In this document: positions 39,698 to 47,829 of the stretch, in pieces
Numbering within the stretch: position 1 is the stretch's first letter
Layout: every line of letters starts with the position of its first letter
DNA from: Gammaproteobacteria bacterium UBA2679
GTDB lineage: Bacteria > Pseudomonadota > Gammaproteobacteria > Pseudomonadales > Oleiphilaceae
Assembly: GCA_002354735.1 (NCBI GenBank)
Contig: DEMD01000003.1
Span: forward strand, 124,001-188,000
Length of the DNA: 64,000 nucleotides
Direction of reading: 5' to 3'
Notes under the pieces: generated by a model
What the model was told of the DNA's origin: nothing
The model's input: the letters and a program-made list of their open reading frames with translations, nothing else
The model's database searches: none
Translations under genes and position numbers: made by a program

Positions 39698-41074
39698 CTA
39701 AGGCAGCGTTTTGGTACCGAAATAGGCTTTCATGACGGTGTAGAAATTGTGCGGATCTTCGCTGCCGCAAAGCTCGCGCACCGAGTGCATGGCCCATTGC
39801 GGCATGCCGATATCCAGAGTTTTCACGCCGAGGGCAGAAGCGGTGATCGGGCCTATCGTACTACCACAGGCCATGTCAGACCTGACTACGAAACTCTGCC
39901 AGGGCAGATCGCACCGACTGGCCAGTTCTTCATAGAATGCGCTGGTCACAGCATTGGTCGCATAGCGCTGGTTATGGTTCACCTTGATGACAGGGCCACG
40001 ATTCAACTGTGGTCCGTGATTTTCATCATGGCGATCAGCATAGTTGGGATGAATGGCATGGGCATTGTCCGCAGAGACCATGAACGAGCGCTCGAGGAGA
40101 CGGTGGCAGCGCACGCTGACATCCTCAGTCGTCTTTTTGCTACGCACAGCAGCCACGATTCGCTGAATGGTAGAAGGTAACAGATTACCTTCTGCGCCCT
40201 CTGCAGACTGGGAACCGACTTCCTCGTGATCATTGAATACCAGAACACAGGGTTCATTCGATTTCGAGTCCAGCATTGCACGCAGACCGACATAGCAGGA
40301 CAGCAGATTGTCCAGCCTTGCCGAAGCGATCATCTGCGATTCCAGACCGATCACTGCACCGGGCTGGGTGTCGTACAGGCTGAGCTCCCAGGACACAACG
40401 CGCTGCAACGAATCATCGTCAGCCGCTTTGCGAGCTTCTTCCAGCAGTATCTGCTCAAAGCCATCAGCCGAAAACCCGCCACTCCCTGCCTGCTCGAGCA
40501 GGATCACCGGTGGCATATGCTTTTGAGGATTCACCGAGCGATTCTGATTCACTTCGCGATCCAGATGGATGGCGAGACTCGGAACCGTAGCAATCGGTCG
40601 CTGGAAGTCGACAAGCAGACTGCGACGCTCACCACTGCTCGTGGTGACCACCACCCTGCCCGCCATGGACAGATCCCGATCAAACCATGGGTTCAACAGG
40701 GCGCCTCCGTAAATTTCCACGCCGAGCTGTCCTGTGCCGTGACGACTCAGTGCCGGCAGTGGTTTCAGTTTGAGGCAAGGACTATCGGTATGCGCACCAT
40801 AAAGGCGAAGGCCGCGGTTCACGGCATCAGCATCTGCCAATGCGGCAACGTGAGCGAGAATCACGATCGAGGAGTCGTTCCTGACCACATAACTTCGGTC
40901 GAGCTCGCCGGCGGATAGCGACCCCCAATCGGCCGCCGCATCGAGGCGCCGGAATCCCGCCTTGTTGAGCATCGCCTGCATGTTGGCGACGGCATGGAAT
41001 GGCGTCGGCGAGTCATCAATGAATTTCAGGAGTGCCTTGTTGAAAGACTCCAGTTTGCTTTTTACCTCGGTCAT
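39698..41074 (-). CDS. apeB: M18-family aminopeptidase
   Basis: 458-residue dinuclear zinc aminopeptidase, cytoplasmic. Metal-binding and catalytic segments are LYGAHTDSPCLKLK, FNDHEEVGSQSAEG and VSADNAHAIHPNY; GPVIKVNHNQRYATN and DMACGSTIGPI complete the active site. The open frame extends to 41143, but the ATG at 41074 gives the family N-terminus (LESFNKALLKFIDDSPTPFH) and begins one base after the stop of the large upstream membrane-protein gene. That close junction suggests co-transcription. Confidence 0.93.
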   Translation of the reverse strand: MTEVKSKLESFNKALLKFIDDSPTPFHAVANMQAMLNKAGFRRLDAAADWGSLSAGELDRSYVVRNDSSIVILAHVAALADADAVNRGLRLYGAHTDSPCLKLKPLPALSRHGTGQLGVEIYGGALLNPWFDRDLSMAGRVVVTTSSGERRSLLVDFQRPIATVPSLAIHLDREVNQNRSVNPQKHMPPVILLEQAGSGGFSADGFEQILLEEARKAADDDSLQRVVSWELSLYDTQPGAVIGLESQMIASARLDNLLSCYVGLRAMLDSKSNEPCVLVFNDHEEVGSQSAEGAEGNLLPSTIQRIVAAVRSKKTTEDVSVRCHRLLERSFMVSADNAHAIHPNYADRHDENHGPQLNRGPVIKVNHNQRYATNAVTSAFYEELASRCDLPWQSFVVRSDMACGSTIGPITASALGVKTLDIGMPQWAMHSVRELCGSEDPHNFYTVMKAYFGTKTLP

Positions 41075-41075
41075 A

Positions 41076-44000
41076 TCAGTGTTCCGTTTTCGGATCATGA
41101 GAATCTTTGTGCTTATCCGGCGCCTGGGCGTTCTGCTCTGCACCCTCCTGACTCAGAGGCTCTTCCGCGTCCTGAGTCAGCTGCTCGCGCTGTTGTTCTT
41201 CAGGCGTCGGCGGAGCAGATGCATTCAGTCCAGCGACTGCATGCCTGGACACATCCACGTCTGAATTCGCCGCTGCCTCGGTTCCGGGCCCGTCCTTGTC
41301 GTCGACAGCGGGTACTGGCTCAGACATACGTCGCCAGCCCCAGCGCAGCCAAGCCAGCATCGCGAAAGCCAGCCACAGCGACCACAGGAGCGCAAGCGCC
41401 CTATACAGCCAGATCGGTGTCCAGAACAGCTCGATCTTCGGCAGGCTGGATGCAGTATTGTCAATATACCAATTGAGCACATTGGCCGTAGAACCCATGC
41501 CCATGACGTAATCCACTGGCTGCCCAATAAGCCCTCGCGAAATGCTCATCAGCACCCAGGCGAAAGCGGCGAGCGTGAGCGCGATGAGAAGCACCTGATA
41601 GGCTTTCTGCTGCGAGCGGCTAAGCTGGCTCATAACCCGCTCCCGGTAAAAAAGCGTCGTCAGCCAGAGCAGCAGGATACCCAGCCCAGCCACCCAGCCC
41701 AGACTTGCACCGGCAGCCAGCAGCATCCACTGACCTATGCCCAGAGGATTATTACGGAGCAGTCCTGCTACGACGGCAGCAATGAGGAGTACGATGAGCA
41801 ATGGCCAGAATAGCAATGCCGGACCGTAGTTCGGCCCATTCATGTGCAAAAGCCACGCGTTTCCGGGCAACACTGTGGTCACCTCGACGTTGTTCAGGGC
41901 TACAGGAAACTCGATGCTCGGCGTGGCGCCGCGCCAGTGGCTGCGTTGTGGCTCGGTCCAATTGACCTCGATGATCTGACTGCCGAAGCCGAGTATGACA
42001 TCGACGGACCCGCGACTCTGGGCCTGCGGGACCCGCTCACCGTTAAGCGTTACCGAGGTGATGTCGGCTTTTTCAGGCAGACGGAAAGAAAAGCGCTGGC
42101 TTCTCGACGCCCTGGCCTCGATGGTGAGATGACTCTCAGCTGATGACTGGCTGAAGGTCTTGCGCAGTTTTGCCTGATCAATGGTGAGTTGCTTGCCTTC
42201 GATGACGTCGGGTCTGGTGATGGCCAGCGATACACTTTCGCCGGGCCGCGGCAGCCAGCTTGGCTGCCACACGCCGCTGGAGGTCACGCTGTAGGGCGCA
42301 ATGCCAGTGTAGGTGACCCGCCACAAGGGGCCGACCGCGAGATTCCACTGCTCTGTCCAGCTGTCATTCTGTGGCGCCTCCAGTTGAAGGGCGGACCGTG
42401 GGGCCAAGGTGGATGTCCAGCTGGTTGAGTCCTCCCCGTCCTGAATCGTGACCCGGATCCAGCCTGGCTTTGGTGTCTCGAAGCGACCCATCAGGGTTTC
42501 GCCCGGCAATAATGGCAGATCTATAGTCAGACTGCCGTTCAAGGGCGCCACTCGCTCTACTGTGGTCTTCACACGCCAGTCGACGCCAAGGTTGAGCGTT
42601 CTCTTGACTTTGGCGAACGCTGGTGCCGGTTCCTGAAACAGCAGCTTGCGGGCATCGGGTCGTCTCGTGCTGCTGGAGTCACGTTCGAAGGTAAGCTCCC
42701 TTGCAAGCAGCTGAGTACCTGACAGACCCGAAGCGATCCAGTCGGCACTTTGCACGTCGACAAACCGTGGCAACAGAGGGAAGTAAATCTTGAACTGATC
42801 GAGATCCTCGATGCCGGCTTCCAGCCTGAGCGTAAATACACCCGCTTCGAGCTCTGTCTGCCAGACGCCGTTGCGATCGGTGTGCCAGCGTTCGACGGGC
42901 TCACCATCAACTGAAACAGTGGACGGTACCCACCACCCACGCCGCGCTGGTAATGGCACCATCTGTCGAGTCTGGCTACTGACGACGAGGGTAAGCACGG
43001 CCTTATGCGCGTCAACCTCAAGAGAGGCCCGATCTACACTGACACAGTTCGGCAGACAGGCCGGGGGCATCAACAGTCGAGCTTCCATCTGCTGAAGCAA
43101 GGTTTCTGACGGTGCTGCCATAGCAGCTGCGCTTGAAGCGGATTCGACAGTCGCTCCGACCAACTGTTGTGCTTCTGACGACGGTGACCATAGCAGAGGC
43201 AAAGAGCACCCCAACACCAGAGCTACGCCCAATCGTGTAGTGATACCTGGCTGCCAGGCACTATTGCCAGCATCAGCAGGCGCCGAATTCATTTTGCGTC
43301 GCCGGAATCGACGTCCCAGCGAACCAAATATGCCTGAATCGGGGAAATCGTCCGTCTCGTCGCCATATTCCTTGGGCAGCCACAGGCGTATCAACAGGAA
43401 GGCCAATAGCAGGAGATGTATACACATGGCAGTCGCGGTCTGCCATCGTGATAATACGATGAGCCGCAATGACTCTGACTGGCTGGCTGCGCTCTGCCAC
43501 TTCAGCTCTACACGGTGCCATCGCCATTCCGGTATCGCCGGTCCGGTTTGAAGCGGTTGATCACCCACGTCGTAGAGCCATTCTACATCCGGATCCGCCT
43601 GCGACTTGTAAAGCGACGGCGCGCTTTTGTTTCGCTCAAAGACTGATGATGCCATCGGTGCGCCAAAATCGAGGCTCAGCGCATCGGCAGCCGTTCGCGA
43701 TTCAATATCAGCTCGAGGCAACAGCGGACGCTCTAGTTGAGGATGCATGACCAATCTGAGCTGTTCCGCGGCATAGATGACCAGAAAGACCGAAAACGCC
43801 GTCAGCGCCGTCATGTGCCCTATTCTGCGTATAGTTTCCAATCTGAAACGAAGTGTGCCGACCGCATTGGCCCGAGCCAGGGGCCGACCGAGCAACAGTG
43901 TAGCAATCAGCAGCAAGAGGAGGACGCCGGCAGCCTGATAGGCGATAGCCACGGCCGGCAGCGCCACCATACCCCAGCCAGCGCCGTAGATTCTGAAGAC

Positions 44001-45617
44001 GCACACGCCGGCAAAAAGGATGAGGAAAAGATCCCAGACAGACCATTCGTCGATCCAGCTACCCGAACTGAAATCGGCGCCTAGCGCAGCGAGTGCCCAC
44101 CAGCCGGGCGGCAGCATGATCTCGAGACTGAGCTCCGTCAGCGGATGCTTCCAGCCGCTCGCTGGCATGGTGTATGTGAGCCCGTTATGCAGTGCGGGCA
44201 ATCGCGAAACTGCATCCAGATTGACATCGGTGGAGCGAATTTCTACGCCATGGAGACCCGAATCCTCAAGTTGCGTAATGCTCTGCGGCACACCATCGAG
44301 TCTGACATGGCCAAGAAAGAATGGCGGTGCCATCTCAATGCGCCAGCCATCGTTCATGCGCCCGGTCAATCGGTCGCGCCAGAGCCACTCACGGGCATCG
44401 AACTGCAGCCAGACGGTACTGACCTGGCGAAGCTCATTACTTTCGACCTTGCCTACGCCACGATCCAGCTCCTTCAGCAGAAGCGGTGATCCTGGGGCGA
44501 CACGAAACGCTGGCAGGGTTTTCCAGTCAGCCGGCAAAAGTGTTCTGTCCGGATCTATAGCCTCACCGTTGATTTCAATCCGTCGCAGGCTAGGCCGGTT
44601 TTCGACGACCCAGATTTCCTGAGACGGCCAACTGCCCTCGGCAGGCTCGGTGATGGAATAGGCGTTGACCTCACTGGTCTGGCGAAATACCGCATTGATA
44701 GTGAAGGAACCAGGCTGAAGCTGCACTTTCAGCGCGCCATCCGACTCTATTTTTGCCGGTAGCGGACTGGCGAGATCGATAAGTTTGAAGCCGGGAAGCT
44801 GAAACCCTGGCAAGGCGGCTTCACGGCTGTCGCCCGCGACGTCCAGAACCAGCTGGGTGTGCAATAGTTTCGGTTGATCATCGACGAGTTTGCGGTAGAC
44901 CTGCAGCCGCAGTGATGCCGGCTTCGCAGCACTCCGATCCCGATCGGTGACCAGCCAGATGTCATTGCTGTCGTCGATGTAGACCTCGTTACTCAGCACA
45001 CCGGAACGCTGTAACTGCACCGGGCCAAAGGCCACTGGAACAGCGAGTTTCTGTGGTGCAGTCTTCCAGCGCAGTTCACCGCGAATCTCATGTTCTCCCG
45101 CCTCTACGTAGATACCTGGCTCACCGTGCTGGGAGGCCACGACTGGCGCACGCTGCCCATCCACCAGAACATCCTGTGGCCAGTTCGCCTTATCGCCCGG
45201 CAGAGGTGCGAACACCGCCTTACGGGCTGACAGGCGAAAATCGAACGATGCCCTGTTGGCACCAAGATCTACCGTGAGCGGGCTGACGTAAAAGCAGACA
45301 TCGTTCTCGATGTCTTTATGATCTGCCTTGTCTTCCCAGTTGACGCTGTTGCGGGTACACGCCAGCTGCTCATTGCGCTGAAGGATCCATGGCACCCATT
45401 CCTGCAGGCTCGCAGGCCAGGCTGCAACTATGGATTTCTGCTGTGGACTCAGCTGTGACACGGAGACTGTCGCCTGTGCGAGCGCAGGCATCGAGAGCAG
45501 CAACAATACCAGGAGACAGCGCAGCAGACTGCTGCTGGCCTGAAAAAAACTCCGGTCAATGGGCGTATTCAATCGCGGCCATGCGAACCTGTGCGCAACG
45601 CAAACTTCAGCTTTCAT
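41076..45617 (-). CDS. unrecognised 1513-residue membrane protein with internal duplication
   Basis: I do not recognise this gene. From the ATG at 45617 it encodes a signal peptide (LLRCLLVLLLLSMPALAQA, cleaved near 49), a long periplasmic beta-rich domain (about 50-525), membrane helices at about 528-620, a periplasmic loop, a helix near 730-747, a basic cytoplasmic stretch, and a helix near 794-812. A second periplasmic domain (about 830-1265), a further helix cluster (1268-1430) and an acidic, Gln/Glu-rich cytoplasmic tail follow. The two halves are related at a constant offset of about 750 residues: VDGQRAP (152) with VDGEPVE (903), SWPSQEIWVV (329) with SWTEQWNLAV (1086), IMLPPGWW (500) with TVLPGNAW (1248). 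The frame opens at 45722 but that would overlap the divergent gene. The apeB gene follows after one base. Function unknown; an envelope role is likely. Confidence 0.85.
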   Translation of the reverse strand: MKAEVCVAHRFAWPRLNTPIDRSFFQASSSLLRCLLVLLLLSMPALAQATVSVSQLSPQQKSIVAAWPASLQEWVPWILQRNEQLACTRNSVNWEDKADHKDIENDVCFYVSPLTVDLGANRASFDFRLSARKAVFAPLPGDKANWPQDVLVDGQRAPVVASQHGEPGIYVEAGEHEIRGELRWKTAPQKLAVPVAFGPVQLQRSGVLSNEVYIDDSNDIWLVTDRDRSAAKPASLRLQVYRKLVDDQPKLLHTQLVLDVAGDSREAALPGFQLPGFKLIDLASPLPAKIESDGALKVQLQPGSFTINAVFRQTSEVNAYSITEPAEGSWPSQEIWVVENRPSLRRIEINGEAIDPDRTLLPADWKTLPAFRVAPGSPLLLKELDRGVGKVESNELRQVSTVWLQFDAREWLWRDRLTGRMNDGWRIEMAPPFFLGHVRLDGVPQSITQLEDSGLHGVEIRSTDVNLDAVSRLPALHNGLTYTMPASGWKHPLTELSLEIMLPPGWWALAALGADFSSGSWIDEWSVWDLFLILFAGVCVFRIYGAGWGMVALPAVAIAYQAAGVLLLLLIATLLLGRPLARANAVGTLRFRLETIRRIGHMTALTAFSVFLVIYAAEQLRLVMHPQLERPLLPRADIESRTAADALSLDFGAPMASSVFERNKSAPSLYKSQADPDVEWLYDVGDQPLQTGPAIPEWRWHRVELKWQSAASQSESLRLIVLSRWQTATAMCIHLLLLAFLLIRLWLPKEYGDETDDFPDSGIFGSLGRRFRRRKMNSAPADAGNSAWQPGITTRLGVALVLGCSLPLLWSPSSEAQQLVGATVESASSAAAMAAPSETLLQQMEARLLMPPACLPNCVSVDRASLEVDAHKAVLTLVVSSQTRQMVPLPARRGWWVPSTVSVDGEPVERWHTDRNGVWQTELEAGVFTLRLEAGIEDLDQFKIYFPLLPRFVDVQSADWIASGLSGTQLLARELTFERDSSSTRRPDARKLLFQEPAPAFAKVKRTLNLGVDWRVKTTVERVAPLNGSLTIDLPLLPGETLMGRFETPKPGWIRVTIQDGEDSTSWTSTLAPRSALQLEAPQNDSWTEQWNLAVGPLWRVTYTGIAPYSVTSSGVWQPSWLPRPGESVSLAITRPDVIEGKQLTIDQAKLRKTFSQSSAESHLTIEARASRSQRFSFRLPEKADITSVTLNGERVPQAQSRGSVDVILGFGSQIIEVNWTEPQRSHWRGATPSIEFPVALNNVEVTTVLPGNAWLLHMNGPNYGPALLFWPLLIVLLIAAVVAGLLRNNPLGIGQWMLLAAGASLGWVAGLGILLLWLTTLFYRERVMSQLSRSQQKAYQVLLIALTLAAFAWVLMSISRGLIGQPVDYVMGMGSTANVLNWYIDNTASSLPKIELFWTPIWLYRALALLWSLWLAFAMLAWLRWGWRRMSEPVPAVDDKDGPGTEAAANSDVDVSRHAVAGLNASAPPTPEEQQREQLTQDAEEPLSQEGAEQNAQAPDKHKDSHDPKTEH

Positions 45618-45721
45618 GGAAAATGTCTTATAAATAGTAAAGCGGGTGCTCGCGAAAGTAGCGTCAGGGCCGGCTAAATGCAACTTAAGACACCGTGAGA
45701 CTGGGAGAATACGTAATAACA

Positions 45722-46246
45722 ATGGCGCATAGCATTGATACTTCTGACATCTGGCTGCTCGATATCGAGGCCTACTCCGGTGAAAGTGACAGTTTCCCGG
45801 TAGCCATCGCTTGGGGCATTATGGGCGGGCACATCAATCACGAACTGATCATTCCTGAAGACGAGTGGCTTGAAGAAGCCGAAGATCAGCCCACCACTTC
45901 CGAATTCAATTTGAATGACCTCCGCGAGCGGGGCACGACTGCCCTCGACATCATAAGACAGCTGAACGAAGAGCTGGCTGACAAGCGTGTCGTGGTCGAC
46001 GGCCTGGATATCGACGAAGCACTCCTCGAGCGCCTCTACGAGCCGTATAGCGCAGAGCCATCATTTGAGATCCACAGTCTGACCAACTTTCTGAGCGATA
46101 ATAATATCGACTACGACTTTCACGAGCTCTACGAGCGTCGTACGGAATTCGTTCAGGAGCAGGCCCAGGGGACAGATGAGGCCGAAAAGAGCGTGTTTGC
46201 GCTCCATCAGCTCATAGAGGAGTATGTCCGGCGAAACGATGACTGA
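45722..46246 (+). CDS. degenerate DnaQ-like (DEDD) exonuclease-fold protein
   Basis: 174 residues from the ATG; a GTG nine codons upstream (45695) is possible. The N-terminal strand IWLLDIEAYSGESDSFPVAI resembles exonuclease motif I, with D14 and E16 in place. LNEELADKRVVVDGLDID and a following ESxEIHSL-like segment (PSFEIHSLTNFL) match the middle of small bacterial DnaQ-like proteins. The usual C-terminal HRAxxDA motif aligns with VFALHQL, so the catalytic His and last Asp appear to be lost. It may be an inactive relative or use other residues. It is divergent from the giant membrane-protein gene and convergent, nine bases apart, with the next gene. Confidence 0.6.
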   Translation: MAHSIDTSDIWLLDIEAYSGESDSFPVAIAWGIMGGHINHELIIPEDEWLEEAEDQPTTSEFNLNDLRERGTTALDIIRQLNEELADKRVVVDGLDIDEALLERLYEPYSAEPSFEIHSLTNFLSDNNIDYDFHELYERRTEFVQEQAQGTDEAEKSVFALHQLIEEYVRRNDD

Positions 46247-46255
46247 GCTGGGTGA

Positions 46256-46945
46256 TCAGCTACGCTTGCCGTAGAATCGCGGGCGACCCACACTCATGTT
46301 TCGGGTTTCAGAGGCCAGGCGGGCATGTGGCCTGGCGTCCGGCTCCCGTGGCTCCTTCTTCTTGGAATCGGCCACTCGATCAGATTGCCGGCGCCTCGGT
46401 TGAACGGATTCGTTTTCCCAGCTTGGTTCCGCTACGGCTTCATCCTTGCTGCCGACCCAGTATTTCTCGACGGCCATAGCCACACGTTCTGAAATATCGT
46501 CGTCGCGACTGTAATATTCGCGATCGAGCAGCATTTCGCTGATGGCCCTGACCGCATCTGCCATTTCGTCGCAAGCCATCTGCAGACGATAACTGAGGTG
46601 TTCTATTTCATCGTCATCCATCGCCTGCATGCGATGGCCGGCCTCATAGAAGAACGCGTTCTTGATCCAATGGCGCAGAAACAGCGCTTTCTGCAGGATA
46701 TTCCAGTGCTGCTCAGGAATCTCGAGATCATAGATGATGTCTTCTGTCACCTTACCGAGTTGCGCCTGGCTGCTGGTGTACATCATCTTTCGCAGCCGGC
46801 TCTTCCAGCGACTGGCAATGCTGTGAGGGCTCGTCCCGTACAGGCCGGCAAGTGTATGTTCCAGTGCCTGTGCCTGGTAGAAAGCCTTGCCCAGAAGTGC
46901 GAGCAGGGGGACGGCTGGTTCACCGTATTCAGTTGATTTGGACAT
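46256..46945 (-). CDS. unknown helical protein
   Basis: 229 residues, not recognised. The first 160 residues are almost entirely predicted helix; the last 70 are charged, Arg/Pro-rich and probably disordered (QPRRRQSDRV, KKKEPREPDARP). The helix WNILQKALFLRHWIKNAFFYE resembles the RNFLAHxFF helix of some small HEPN-like proteins, but R91-x4-N96 lacks the catalytic His of an Rx4-6H motif. The likeness is weak and is noted only as a lead. No signal peptide or membrane segment. It shares a 136-base divergent region with the outer-membrane protein gene at 47082. Confidence 0.55.
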   Translation of the reverse strand: MSKSTEYGEPAVPLLALLGKAFYQAQALEHTLAGLYGTSPHSIASRWKSRLRKMMYTSSQAQLGKVTEDIIYDLEIPEQHWNILQKALFLRHWIKNAFFYEAGHRMQAMDDDEIEHLSYRLQMACDEMADAVRAISEMLLDREYYSRDDDISERVAMAVEKYWVGSKDEAVAEPSWENESVQPRRRQSDRVADSKKKEPREPDARPHARLASETRNMSVGRPRFYGKRS

Positions 46946-47081
46946 GGTAAATCTGTAGCTCTGTCTGTTTTATAGAAGTTCGACTGGTATAAAGATTTGT
47001 TTTGTGACTATTTTCCGTGACTGTAGAGAATGAGCAGGGCAAAATCCACGCCCTAGTTAGCAGTTCCGGCAAGGACAACAA

Positions 47082-47816
47082 ATGATCTTCAGCGCAAGCA
47101 TTCAATCTGACCTCCGCGTAGCAATGCTCTGGAGCAGGTGTCTTCATTATAAGCCATTCGCGCCTGTCCTGCTTGCTACAGTACTGCTTTCCAGCCCTGC
47201 GCACGTCCTTGCGGATGATGCAGACAGCGGCGCAGCGCTGTCGTCGGCGATCGCAAATGCGCCAGCGAAGAAGACCAAGAAGAAAAGAGCGCCTGAGATC
47301 GTGCCCAAACACGAGCGCTCGTATATCGGCATATTTGGCACGCAATTCGAAGTCCGTGGCGTAACGCCAGCGCGGGATGATCTGAAGTTTGATGGCGCCT
47401 CGGTCGTAGCCGGCACCTATATCAGCGAGAACTTCAGGCTCGAGGCCCGAGCCGGCACAGGCCTGGAAACAGCAGTTGCCGCAGAAGATCCCGCAAACTC
47501 ACTCGAATTTGACATCGACTATTACGTATCCGGACTGGTCGGTCCACAGGCCAACCTCACGGACTATTTCCAGATCTACGGTCTGGTAGGCGTTACACGT
47601 CTGGTACCGTCAACCGAGCGCTCGGCCCTCCGAGGTTTCCCGGACATACCGGAAGACCTGGTGGACAGCTCATTCAGCTTCTCCTACGTCCTCGGTGCAG
47701 ACGTGCATATCTACTACGATATCTGGGCCTCACTGGAATTCGGTCAGCTGCACAAGGACACGATAACCAATATCCGTACCGAATTCCTGAACGTCGGGCT
47801 CAAGTTCGAGTTCTAG
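47082..47816 (+). CDS. outer-membrane beta-barrel protein (OmpA/opacity-type fold)
   Basis: 244 residues. A signal sequence (FAPVLLATVLLSSPAHVLA) ends near residue 44, preceded by an unusually long 24-residue N-region; the AAGGA six bases before the ATG supports this start. A linker rich in Ala and Lys (NAPAKKTKKKRAPE) leads to a barrel of about eight alternating strands (SYIGIFGTQFEVRG, NFRLEARAGTGLE, FDIDYYVSGLVGPQ, FQIYGLVGVTRL). The chain ends with an aromatic residue (NVGLKFEF), the normal outer-membrane assembly signal. Specific role unknown. Confidence 0.78.
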   Translation: MIFSASIQSDLRVAMLWSRCLHYKPFAPVLLATVLLSSPAHVLADDADSGAALSSAIANAPAKKTKKKRAPEIVPKHERSYIGIFGTQFEVRGVTPARDDLKFDGASVVAGTYISENFRLEARAGTGLETAVAAEDPANSLEFDIDYYVSGLVGPQANLTDYFQIYGLVGVTRLVPSTERSALRGFPDIPEDLVDSSFSFSYVLGADVHIYYDIWASLEFGQLHKDTITNIRTEFLNVGLKFEF

Positions 47817-47829
47817 CCGCCGTCTAACT

